Part shown: one piece after another, positions 1 to 6,275 of the stretch
How the letters are laid out: every line of letters starts with the position of its first letter
How positions within the stretch are numbered: position 1 is the first letter of the stretch
Assembly: GCA_964533435.1 (NCBI GenBank)
Contig: CAZHLU010000030.1
Span: 1 to 11,174, forward strand
From: CAZWIT01 sp964533435
Lineage (GTDB): Bacteria; Patescibacteriota; Patescibacteriia; UBA1558; GWA2-36-10
Direction: 5' to 3'
Length of the DNA stretch: 11,174 bases
Made by a program: the position numbers and the translations under genes
The notes under the pieces: generated by a model
Seen by the model: only the letters and a program-made list of their open reading frames with translations
The model's database searches: none
Told to the model about the DNA's origin: nothing

Positions 1-49
1 AAATAACAACTAATAATTCAATTAAAGTAAAACCTTTTATTTCTTTCAT
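1..49 (-). CDS. Type IV pilin/pseudopilin, N-terminal fragment (runs off left edge)
   Basis: Only the first 16 codons lie in the window, reading MKEIKGFTLIELLVVI. This is a class III (prepilin) signal: a short Lys-rich leader, Gly at -1, Phe at +1 and Glu at +5, followed by the start of the hydrophobic helix. Prepilin peptidase would cut after the Gly. The ATG is at 47-49. The leader and the DNA encoding it closely resemble the pilin at 149-640, so this is probably a second pilin or minor pseudopilin of the same locus. It follows a terminator, so it is probably transcribed separately. The upstream stretch has no clear Shine-Dalgarno. The rest of the gene, and therefore whether it is a major or minor pilin, cannot be seen. 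Confidence 0.85.
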   Translation of the reverse strand, partial: MKEIKGFTLIELLVVI

Positions 50-65
50 TTTATTATAACTAAAT

Positions 66-96
66 AATATACTTAAGTATAACAAATTTAAGACAA
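66..96 (-). promoter_or_regulatory. Weak candidate promoter with 14-bp palindrome for the left-edge pilin
   Basis: On the minus strand a TTGTCT (91-96) and a TATATT (66-71) could be -35 and -10 boxes, but the 19-bp spacing is long. A perfect 14-bp palindrome, TATACTTAAGTATA (68-81), overlaps the putative -10. It could be an operator or a chance product of AT-rich DNA. The case is weak; the main support is that the downstream pilin follows a terminator and needs its own promoter. Confidence 0.25.
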
Positions 97-97
97 T

Positions 98-132
98 AAA
101 AAAACTCCTCTGAAAATCAAGGGAGTTTTTTT
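98..132 (-). terminator. Intrinsic (rho-independent) terminator after the pilin gene
   Basis: An 11-bp perfect inverted repeat pairs 98-108 with 122-132 around a 13-nt loop. The stem core is ACTCC/GGAGT, flanked by an A run on one side and a T run on the other. It lies 17 nt past the pilin stop codon and is followed on the minus strand by a U-rich tract. Because both arms carry A/T runs it could act in both directions, but no gene on the plus strand approaches it here. It separates the pilin from the second pilin at the left edge. Confidence 0.85.
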
Positions 133-148
133 TATTTAAAATAGCATT

Positions 149-640
149 TTAAATTCCACCAGAAGAATGAGCTACACAACCTGCTTGATCACAGGTAATA
201 TAACGATCAGAGCTACTATCGTCTGCTCTAAACATCCAAACGTTTGAAGTTGAAGAAGACACACAATAAGAGTTACCAGAAGTTGTAGCTACTGAATACG
301 CCCAATTATCGGCCGTTAAATCTGGCCAGAGTGTATCTGAACCAGCACAAATTCTACCACCAGCAATTGGCGATGGGCCAGTAGCAGAATCGCAAGTGCC
401 ATTAACGCAACCTAGATTACAAGTGACTGGAGCAGCAATAGGACCGCCTTGTAATGGTAAATTATCATCATGACAAACAATAATTGCTGATGATAATGAA
501 CTTAAAGCTGACTGCACGTTAGCAGCATGAGCTTTACGTCTGGCACTATTTAAGTTAACAATGGCAACGGACGCTAAAATACCAATAATAGCAATAACAA
601 CTAACAACTCGATCAAAGTAAAACCTTTTAATTTTTTCAT
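149..640 (-). CDS. Type IV pilin (prepilin), Cys-rich C-terminal domain
   Basis: This is a 163-residue prepilin, probably the major or an abundant pilus subunit. The leader MKKLKG is followed by FTLIELLVVIAIIGILASV, which is the class III signal and N-terminal hydrophobic helix that packs in the fibre core; Glu at +5 of the mature protein is present. After the helix (about residues 7-30) comes a short charged stretch (SARRKAHAAN) and a small globular domain with eight cysteines and many Ser/Gly/Asp. I chose the ATG at 638-640 because a strong Shine-Dalgarno (GAGGAGGTG) lies just upstream. The frame stays open to a TTG at 713-715, but that start lacks a ribosome site and would put 25 residues before the leader. 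The gene has its own promoter and terminator and lies downstream of the assembly operon. Domain-level pilin family (PilA versus GspG/H type) cannot be decided from sequence alone. Confidence 0.93.
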   Translation of the reverse strand: MKKLKGFTLIELLVVIAIIGILASVAIVNLNSARRKAHAANVQSALSSLSSAIIVCHDDNLPLQGGPIAAPVTCNLGCVNGTCDSATGPSPIAGGRICAGSDTLWPDLTADNWAYSVATTSGNSYCVSSSTSNVWMFRADDSSSDRYITCDQAGCVAHSSGGI

Positions 641-645
641 TTTTA

Positions 646-654
646 CACCTCCTC
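646..654 (-). promoter_or_regulatory. Strong Shine-Dalgarno of the pilin gene
   Basis: GAGGAGGTG on the minus strand, with GGAGG (648-652) seven nt before the ATG at 638-640. It decides the pilin start. It is also the only strong ribosome binding site in the window; the assembly genes have weak or no recognisable ones. Confidence 0.85.
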
Positions 655-680
655 TCATACACCAAACTACTCTGATATAG

Positions 681-708
681 TTAAAGCTTGAGATCTCTGA
701 AGCTCTAA
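681..708 (-). promoter_or_regulatory. Hairpin in the pilin mRNA leader
   Basis: A 9-bp stem with one G-U wobble (TTAGAGCTT at 700-708 pairs with AAGCTTTAA at 681-689, minus-strand reading) closes a 10-nt loop. The loop holds most of the self-complementary octamer GAGATCTC (690-697). It sits about 25 nt upstream of the pilin Shine-Dalgarno. There is no U tract, so it is not a terminator. It could tune stability or translation; a self-complementary loop could also pair between two transcripts. Function is inference. Confidence 0.45.
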
Positions 709-758
709 ATTTCAAAATAGCCTAGCTTGATAATTTAATTAATATAACTTATTTAAAT

Positions 759-776
759 TTGTGGAATAATCCACAA
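759..776 (-). promoter_or_regulatory. Hairpin at the predicted 5' end of the pilin mRNA
   Basis: TTGTGGATTATTCCACAA forms a perfect 7-bp stem with a 4-nt loop. The predicted start site from the promoter at 782-810 is near position 775, so the hairpin would begin at, or within a base or two of, the mRNA 5' end. In other bacteria a 5'-terminal stem (for example in ompA mRNA) protects transcripts from 5'-end-dependent decay. Alternatives are an operator overlapping the start site, or a weak terminator for the upstream pilC operon, though no U tract follows. Confidence 0.5.
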
Positions 777-781
777 CCTTA

Positions 782-810
782 ATTATAGCAAATTTTTAAC
801 TATTCGACAA
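782..810 (-). promoter_or_regulatory. Sigma70-type promoter with extended -10 for the pilin
   Basis: On the minus strand TTGTCG (805-810, four of six matches to TTGACA) is followed after exactly 17 bp by TATAAT (782-787), a perfect -10 box. TG stands one base before it (TGCTATAAT), an extended -10. The predicted start is near 775, giving a leader of about 135 nt. It lies directly after the pilC stop (814), so the pilin can be expressed separately from, and above, the assembly genes. Confidence 0.8.
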
Positions 811-813
811 TTT

Positions 814-2028
814 CTACTGTGACATACTTTGAGCCACTTGATACATGGGCAACATTACCGCTGCTACCATACCACCAACGCCCACACCCATAATAATCAG
901 AATCAAAGGCTCTATTAAAGTAGTAAGATTAGACACCATTAAGTTAATTTCTCGGCTATAAAAATCACTCAATCTATCTAAAATAGTATCTATTTTACCA
1001 GTTCTTTCGCCAATTACCATCATTTGTGAAAGCATTTTTGGCATCAAAGGAGAACGAGCAAATAAAGTAGAAATAGAATTACCACCCTCTACTTCAGCAA
1101 CTGTGTCTAAAATCAATTTTTGGTAAGCCTGATTATCCACAACTTCGGCTACAATTCTTAAAGCCAAAGAAATCGGTACACCACCATGAATTAAAGTTGA
1201 TAAACTTCTAGTAAAACGGACTAAATATATCTTTTTATAAAGAGCCCCAAAAATTGGCATTTTTATCTTAATAGAATCCCAAATTACTTTACCTAAGCGA
1301 CTATTTTTCCACCAATAAAACAAAGCGCCTAAGGCAAGTAAAAATAGTAAAATCCAAATCCAAGCTGCTACCATAAAATCTGAAATACCAATCAAAACTC
1401 TAGTAACCAGTGGCAATTGAGTACTTGTTTCTTTTAAAATAGCCGTCATCTTTGGCAAAATTGCCACCACCACATAAGTACCTACCCCCACCATACCAAA
1501 CAAAATCAAAACCGGATAAATCATGGCCCCTTTAATACGGGAAGTTAGATCATAATCTTTTTCCATTTGATCAGCTAAATACTCAAGCACCTCCTCCAAA
1601 CGACCAGAGGTTTCACCAGAACGGATCATGGCTACATAAAAATTACTAAAAATTTTCTTGTGTTTAGCTAGAGCATCAGACAATTTCATACCACCATCAA
1701 CGTCGTTGGCCATTTCGTTGACTTTAGATAAAAAAATTGGATTAGAAGTCTGCTGGGCTAAAATCCTTAAAGCCTGCACAATCGGAATAGTAGCTTGAAT
1801 CATGACTGCCAACTGACGCGAAAATATTACTAAATCCTTTTGACTAACTTTACCAATGTTAAAATTAAAGCTACGCTTGGTGCTTTTATTTTTACTAGCC
1901 TCCAAATACAAAACTATCAAATCACGGTCAGCTAAAATCTCGGCTGCTTCTTGACTACTGGAGGCTTCTACTGCACCCTTGGTCATTGCCCCTTCTCTAG
2001 TTCTGGCTCTGTATTTAAATAATAACAT
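814..2028 (-). CDS. pilC: PilC/GspF-family inner-membrane platform protein
   Basis: This is the polytopic platform protein on which the pilus is built; the cytoplasmic ATPases are thought to act through it. Its 404 residues match the usual family length of about 400. An N-terminal region (about 1-60) precedes two homologous GspF domains, about 67-190 and 270-393. Each carries the conserved Gly-Glu turn (IRSGETSGRLEEVL at 135-148 and MVIGERTGKIDTIL at 337-350). Three membrane helices are visible at about 168-191, 217-240 and 371-394. The ATG at 2026-2028 lies 3 nt after the pilT-like stop, with no clear Shine-Dalgarno, so translational coupling is likely. It is the last gene of the assembly operon and is followed by the pilin promoter. 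The identification is secure; T4P rather than type II secretion is chosen from the neighbouring pilM/N/O and pilT-like genes. Confidence 0.96.
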   Translation of the reverse strand: MLLFKYRARTREGAMTKGAVEASSSQEAAEILADRDLIVLYLEASKNKSTKRSFNFNIGKVSQKDLVIFSRQLAVMIQATIPIVQALRILAQQTSNPIFLSKVNEMANDVDGGMKLSDALAKHKKIFSNFYVAMIRSGETSGRLEEVLEYLADQMEKDYDLTSRIKGAMIYPVLILFGMVGVGTYVVVAILPKMTAILKETSTQLPLVTRVLIGISDFMVAAWIWILLFLLALGALFYWWKNSRLGKVIWDSIKIKMPIFGALYKKIYLVRFTRSLSTLIHGGVPISLALRIVAEVVDNQAYQKLILDTVAEVEGGNSISTLFARSPLMPKMLSQMMVIGERTGKIDTILDRLSDFYSREINLMVSNLTTLIEPLILIIMGVGVGGMVAAVMLPMYQVAQSMSQ

Positions 2029-2031
2029 GGC

Positions 2032-3096
2032 TTACTTAATTGCTTGTTTAAATATTTGAGGATTATCAGCTACTTTCATGGCCTCTTCAGCAGCAATATC
2101 GCCAGCTCGTACTAAATCCCATAATGATTTATCCAAATAAACCATACCTTCCTCACGAGAAGTTTGCATAATGCTACTTAATTGATATAAATGATTTTCT
2201 TTAATACTTGATTTAACAGCTGGCGTAGTAGTCAAAACTTCACAGGCTAGAGCCATACCACCACCTACTCTAGGTAGTAGTCGCTGGGCTAAAACCACAA
2301 GTAGTACTTCTGATAAAATATTTTGTCCCCAAGCTCTCCTATCGGCTGATAAATTACTAATAAAACGATCTAAAGCTGATATCACAGAATCCGCATCCAT
2401 AATTACTAATACCAATTTACCACTTTCAGCTAATTCTAAAACTTTTTCTTCTAAACCATCTTCATGTAAGCTAGACAGCAAGACAGCGTCAACATCATCT
2501 TCAACAATGGTTTCTAAACCTTTATTAAAACTGGTAACGTCACGACCAACTTCTCGTTGTTCAATAACTGACTGATTGTTAACAAACAAATATTCAATCG
2601 GCTCTTCAATGGTCTGGATATGCATGCCTCGATTGCGATTTAAAGTTTCAAGCAAGGCCGCTGCGGTAGTTGTCCTACCAGAACCATAAGGACCAGTAAT
2701 GATTACTAAACCACTAGTTTTATTTAAACTTTGCACTACTGTTTGTGGTATTCCTAAATCTTTAGGTGACATAATCAAGGATGAAATTAGACGCATGGAA
2801 AGTGCTAAATATCCTTTTTGATAAAATATTTTTGCTCGAAATCTAGCCCGATCAGCCCAAGTATAAACAGTGGTAATTTCTTTTTCTTTATTTAAACGTT
2901 CTAAATTAGCTGGGCTCAAAAAAGAAGCCACTAAATCATTAATCAAATCTGGGCTCAATAACTGTTCATCAGTCAAAGTAACTAATCGCCCATCAATACG
3001 CAAGACTGGATTATTAGCCACTACTAAATGCACGTCCGTAGCTCTACGCTCCAGAGCAATATTTAAAATCTTATTAATAAATAAAGTGTCTGACAT
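2032..3096 (-). CDS. PilT-like ATPase homologue with degenerate catalytic motifs
   Basis: The 354 residues have the length and full layout of PilT, the pilus retraction ATPase. The N-terminal domain (about 1-105) includes ATDVHL (19-24) and RFRAKIFYQ (85-93), and the RecA-like core follows. The C-terminal region contains LAQRLLPR (269-276), AVKSSIKE (293-300) and GMVYLDKSL (317-325), all PilT signatures. The catalytic core, however, is changed. Walker A reads GPYGSGRT (135-142), with Arg141 (codon AGG) in place of the Lys. The Asp-box reads IEEPIEY instead of IEDPIEY. The Walker B segment (DVDAVLLSS, 201-209) lacks the usual Gly-Glu. The His-box has Asp234 where HTN has His. It may bind nucleotide poorly, or act as a non-catalytic hexamer partner or regulator. 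The frame is intact and related sequence covers the full length, so it does not look like a decayed gene. It starts 2 nt after the receiver gene. Confidence 0.88.
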   Translation of the reverse strand: MSDTLFINKILNIALERRATDVHLVVANNPVLRIDGRLVTLTDEQLLSPDLINDLVASFLSPANLERLNKEKEITTVYTWADRARFRAKIFYQKGYLALSMRLISSLIMSPKDLGIPQTVVQSLNKTSGLVIITGPYGSGRTTTAAALLETLNRNRGMHIQTIEEPIEYLFVNNQSVIEQREVGRDVTSFNKGLETIVEDDVDAVLLSSLHEDGLEEKVLELAESGKLVLVIMDADSVISALDRFISNLSADRRAWGQNILSEVLLVVLAQRLLPRVGGGMALACEVLTTTPAVKSSIKENHLYQLSSIMQTSREEGMVYLDKSLWDLVRAGDIAAEEAMKVADNPQIFKQAIK

Positions 3097-3098
3097 TT

Positions 3099-3470
3099 TT
3101 AAACTAAAATCTTTTTTATTTTATCAACCACTTCGGCTGGCACAAAATGAGCTTTTATTAAATAATCAGCTGCTCCCAAAGCAAAACATTTATCAATATG
3201 TTCTTTTTGGGAATAGTTGGTCAAAACAATTACTGGAATATTACTAGTCTCTTTATCGTGTTTTAAATTAGCCAAAACTTCAAAACCATCCATTTCTGGT
3301 AAATTTAAATCCAATAAAATCAAATCTGGTTTTTCTTTAGTTACTAAACGCAAAGCTTGAACTCCAGTGGTTGCAGTAATAACTTTAAAATTCTCTAGCA
3401 ATAACTTAGTATTATACATTGCTAATAAGAAATTATCATCTTCTACTAATAATATTTTTTTACTGTTCAT
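3099..3470 (-). CDS. Stand-alone CheY-like response regulator receiver
   Basis: A single receiver domain of 123 residues with no output domain. The expected residues are all visible: the acidic pair in VEDD (Asp11, Asp12), phospho-acceptor Asp54 in LLDLNLPEMDG, Thr84 in IVLTN, and Lys106 in YLIKAHF, where the usual Pro after the Lys is Ala. Such regulators act by binding a partner when phosphorylated. PilG and PilH of Pseudomonas are CheY-like T4P regulators, though they belong to the separate Chp operon. Here the gene lies inside the assembly operon, 18 nt after pilB and 2 nt before the pilT-like gene, so a motor protein is the obvious candidate partner (inference). No histidine kinase is in the window. 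No strong Shine-Dalgarno is seen before the ATG at 3468-3470. Confidence 0.93.
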   Translation of the reverse strand: MNSKKILLVEDDNFLLAMYNTKLLLENFKVITATTGVQALRLVTKEKPDLILLDLNLPEMDGFEVLANLKHDKETSNIPVIVLTNYSQKEHIDKCFALGAADYLIKAHFVPAEVVDKIKKILV

Positions 3471-3488
3471 AAATTTCTAATTGATCAA

Positions 3489-5222
3489 TTACATTTTACT
3501 GACTCGCATTACTTCTTCTACTGTAGTCATGCCAAGCGCTGCTTTAATCAAACCATCAGTCTGCATAGTAATAAAGTTTTGTTTTATCAATTCTGCTTCT
3601 GCTGCTTCACGAGCAAAACCTTTAGCAATCACCTCCTGCAAACCACGGGTAACGTTAATAGCCTCTACAATAGATAAACGGCCTTTGTAGCCAGTTTGCG
3701 AGCAATTAACACAACCTAAGCCTCTAAAAAACTTCATGTTATTGCGATCCAAGCCACCATATAAAGCTGCCTCTGGCACCTTAACAAGCTCGTCTTTGAT
3801 TTTTTGCAAAACATCAGCTGGTATTTGCTCCTCTGCTTTACACTTAGGACAAATCCTTCTTACTAAACGCTGAGCAATAACAGCATTCAAAGTATTAGCT
3901 AGTAAAAATGGCTCTACGTGCATATCAAATAAACGCGGTATGGTGCCAATAGCATCATTAGTGTGCAAGGTAGTTAAAACCGAATGTCCGGTAAGACCAG
4001 CGTGAATAGCAAGTTCAGCGGTCTCATTGTCACGTACTTCTCCTACCATGATAATATCTGGATCTTGTCTAAGTAGAGACCTTAAACCGGTAGCAAAAGT
4101 AAAATTAACTTCTGGTCTAATTTGAGATTGATTAACTCCGGGAATATAATATTCAACTGGATCCTCTAAGGTGGCAATGTTTACTTCTTCTTTATTTAAA
4201 TAACTCAAAGCCGCATAAAGAGTGGTACTCTTACCAGAACCAGTAGGACCTGTGAGTAAAAATAAGCCGTGTGGTTTATTAATATTTTGTTCAATCACTT
4301 TAGCTTGCAAACCAAAGAAACCTAAATCTTTAAAAGTAGGCGCCTTATCAGGTGTATCTAAAATACGCATTACTACTTTTTCTTGCCCCATCAAAGGTAA
4401 GGTAGAAACACGAAAATCTATTTCTTTATTATGAATAGTGAGTCTAATACGACCATCTTGAGGTACGCGTGTCTCGTCAATTTTTAAATTAGCCATAACC
4501 TTAATACGAGACACTAAGGCTGCGTGCACATAAATTGGCAATACAATAGTGGTGTGTAAAATACCGTCGATACGATAACGAACTTTACTTTGTTTACCAA
4601 CTGGTTCGATATGAATATCCGAGGCCCTACCTTCAATAGCATGTCGTAAAACTACAGAAACAATCTTAGATACTGGAGCACTTTTAACAACCTCTCCTGC
4701 TTCTGCACCGGCCATTTCTTCTTCTGATGGCGCAAAAATAGCTTGCGCAGTATCTAAAGCTTCCCCTACTTCTTGACCTAAGGTTTCGTACTGCTTCACA
4801 GCGGTACGATAACTATCTAAAGAAATTAAAAAATATTTAACCTGATAGTTTTGTTTACGAGCTAAGAAATTTAAAGCTTCCATAGCCTTAAAATTGCTAG
4901 GATCAACAAGTCCAGCTGACAAATTAGCACCATCTCTAGCAAATACCACAATCTGATAATTTTCTGCTAAATCAGCTGGCAAAATATTTAATATGTCTGG
5001 ACTAATAGCTTGACCAATCAAGTTGACATATTCCATGCCAAAAAATACAGCCTTTGCCTGTGTCCAATCTTCATCTGAAACCAAAACCAAACGACGCACT
5101 GTTTTTTCTAGATCAGCAAAAGAAACGAATTGGTTTTTTATCAATTCGTTATATTGATCATCGTTGACTAATTGATTATTTTTGAGATAATCAAGTAATT
5201 TTTGTGCTTCACTGGCTACCAT
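3489..5222 (-). CDS. pilB: PilB/GspE-family type IV pilus extension ATPase
   Basis: This is the hexameric cytoplasmic ATPase that drives pilus assembly through PilC. It has 577 residues from the ATG. An N-terminal GspE_N/MshEN-like region (about 1-155) and linker precede the ASDIHIEP segment (about 200) and the RecA-like core. Motifs are canonical: Walker A GPTGSGKST (325-333), Asp-box LEDPVEY (352-358), Walker B DPDIIMVGEVRD (387-398) and His-box TGHSVLTTLHTND (411-423). A CxxC...CxxC pair (Cys458, 461, 504, 507) forms the family's zinc-binding site. I chose the ATG at 5220-5222. A TTG at 5229-5231 would add three residues and leave 2 nt to the upstream stop; neither start has a clear ribosome site. 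Its intact motifs contrast with the altered pilT-like gene two genes on. Confidence 0.96.
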   Translation of the reverse strand: MVASEAQKLLDYLKNNQLVNDDQYNELIKNQFVSFADLEKTVRRLVLVSDEDWTQAKAVFFGMEYVNLIGQAISPDILNILPADLAENYQIVVFARDGANLSAGLVDPSNFKAMEALNFLARKQNYQVKYFLISLDSYRTAVKQYETLGQEVGEALDTAQAIFAPSEEEMAGAEAGEVVKSAPVSKIVSVVLRHAIEGRASDIHIEPVGKQSKVRYRIDGILHTTIVLPIYVHAALVSRIKVMANLKIDETRVPQDGRIRLTIHNKEIDFRVSTLPLMGQEKVVMRILDTPDKAPTFKDLGFFGLQAKVIEQNINKPHGLFLLTGPTGSGKSTTLYAALSYLNKEEVNIATLEDPVEYYIPGVNQSQIRPEVNFTFATGLRSLLRQDPDIIMVGEVRDNETAELAIHAGLTGHSVLTTLHTNDAIGTIPRLFDMHVEPFLLANTLNAVIAQRLVRRICPKCKAEEQIPADVLQKIKDELVKVPEAALYGGLDRNNMKFFRGLGCVNCSQTGYKGRLSIVEAINVTRGLQEVIAKGFAREAAEAELIKQNFITMQTDGLIKAALGMTTVEEVMRVSKM

Positions 5223-5233
5223 AAATAACAAAA

Positions 5234-5578
5234 TTATCTAGTTGTTTCTTCTTCTGCTGGCGGCTGATTAAAAGGAGCTGGATTACTTATTTGGCCGATT
5301 TCAATTTGAATATTAGAATCAACTAATCCCTGATATTGCTCACTATTTACTAAATCATCCAATTTATTAGTTTTAACAAAATTTTTGATATTTTCTTGAG
5401 TTAAATTTTTAGCTGATTCTATTTGCTGCATTTCAACTGGTGCCATAGTTTCTTCTTTAAAAAGAGACCAACTAATGGATACGTCCTCACGGGAAAAATA
5501 GAATAAATACAAGCCACCACCTATTAAAACGATGCCGAAAATAATTAATAAAGTAGTAAGATTTTTTTTATTTTCCAT
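5234..5578 (-). CDS. Small single-helix membrane protein in the pilP position
   Basis: A 114-residue protein I cannot assign to a named family. A short Lys-containing N-terminus precedes one membrane helix (about 8-28), then an acidic, Gln/Asn-rich region predicted to lie outside the membrane. The tail is Pro-rich and acidic (NPAPFNQPPAEEE, about 99-111). It lies 5 nt after pilO and 11 nt before pilB. In Proteobacteria the gene after pilO is usually pilP, a lipoprotein linking PilN/O to the secretin. This protein has no lipobox cysteine, in fact no cysteine at all, and is shorter. The NPxPF segment is only loosely reminiscent of the DPF motif of PilP. A structural replacement of PilP in an organism without a secretin is plausible but is inference. 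Confidence 0.85.
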   Translation of the reverse strand: MENKKNLTTLLIIFGIVLIGGGLYLFYFSREDVSISWSLFKEETMAPVEMQQIESAKNLTQENIKNFVKTNKLDDLVNSEQYQGLVDSNIQIEIGQISNPAPFNQPPAEEETTR

Positions 5579-5583
5579 AAAAA

Positions 5584-6270
5584 TTATCGATAATAAGTAA
5601 TTACGCTAAAATTAAAGCTGGGCATATTATGATCAGGATCTGTCGAAAGGGCTGGTAAAGATAAAGTTTGGATATCCATTAAACGTAAATTTTTTTCTAA
5701 AGTAGCAATATAATTTTTAAATAAAGTGTAATCGTCAATATTAGGATCAAAAGGAAGGATTGAGCCTTCTGGAAAAAAATCTGTCATCTCTTCATTGGAT
5801 ATTCTGGTCAAAGAAAAACGCAATGGTAAACTTTTTAATACTGTCGAAGCGCTAGATTTTTCAGTATTTAAATTATTATCTACTGCAATATCAACGGAAT
5901 TTAATTTTAAACCATTATCAAGGGCTAACTTTTCTGCTAAGACAAATATCTCTGCCACTTGAGGATTAGTAGGTAAAATTTTCTTTAATTGTTCTAAATC
6001 AGCTTGTCGATTAGCTTGAATATTTTTATATTCGCTTTCTAAGCGACCTAAACTAGCCAACAATCTCTCGCTAGCTTCTTGACTGGCAATATTTTTTTTA
6101 CTTTGTTCTTGCCTAGCTTCATTACTAACCATTTTAGGTTTAAGTAAAAAAAAGTAACCAAGCATCAAAATGGCAAAAACTAAGAGTGACATAATCACTA
6201 CTATATAACGATTGCTGATAACCAACAAATCGGAAGGCTGTTCAAATTTTATTTCATTTTTATTGGCCAT
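5584..6270 (-). CDS. pilO: PilO-like pilus alignment subcomplex protein
   Basis: A 228-residue bitopic membrane protein with the PilO layout: a short cytoplasmic N-terminus, one membrane helix (about 23-43), a coiled-coil stretch rich in Gln, Glu, Lys and Ala (about 46-100), then a small alpha/beta domain. The segment LKKILPTNPQVAEIFVLAEKL (about 95-115, with the LP turn and following helix) is typical of the PilO family. PilO pairs with PilN, and the complex links the PilM ring to the outer part of the machine. Assignment rests on layout and on position 5 nt after the pilN-like gene; primary sequence in this family is poorly conserved. No Shine-Dalgarno is seen before the ATG. Confidence 0.85.
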   Translation of the reverse strand: MANKNEIKFEQPSDLLVISNRYIVVIMSLLVFAILMLGYFFLLKPKMVSNEARQEQSKKNIASQEASERLLASLGRLESEYKNIQANRQADLEQLKKILPTNPQVAEIFVLAEKLALDNGLKLNSVDIAVDNNLNTEKSSASTVLKSLPLRFSLTRISNEEMTDFFPEGSILPFDPNIDDYTLFKNYIATLEKNLRLMDIQTLSLPALSTDPDHNMPSFNFSVITYYR

Positions 6271-6275
6271 ACAAA

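Noticed and set aside
641..715. Longer pilin starting at the TTG at 713-715
   Set aside because: It has no ribosome site and would place 25 non-leader residues before the prepilin signal; the ATG at 638-640 has a strong Shine-Dalgarno at proper spacing.
759..776. Hairpin as the terminator of the pilC operon
   Set aside because: No U tract follows the stem on the minus strand, and it falls at the predicted start of the pilin mRNA; a 5'-end hairpin fits better.
1133..1141. Perfect DnaA-box-like TTATCCACA
   Set aside because: A single copy inside the pilC coding sequence, with only a partial match near 768-776; no cluster, AT-rich unwinding element or dnaA/dnaN gene nearby, so no origin is supported.
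2870..3247. Plus-strand open frames opposite the pil genes (for example 2870-3247, 3481-3690, 4222-4434, 8373-8588, 8658-8909, 10668-10940)
   Set aside because: They lie antisense to clear genes, have low-complexity or unrecognisable products and no ribosome sites.
5223..5231. Alternative pilB start at TTG 5229-5231
   Set aside because: It adds only three residues and has no better ribosome site than the ATG at 5220-5222; not excluded, but less likely.
814..5231. Type II secretion system instead of type IV pilus
   Set aside because: PilC and PilB are homologous to GspF and GspE, but pilM, the INLLP-type motif in the pilN-like gene and a PilT-like gene point to a pilus; no gspD, gspK or gspL-like gene is visible.
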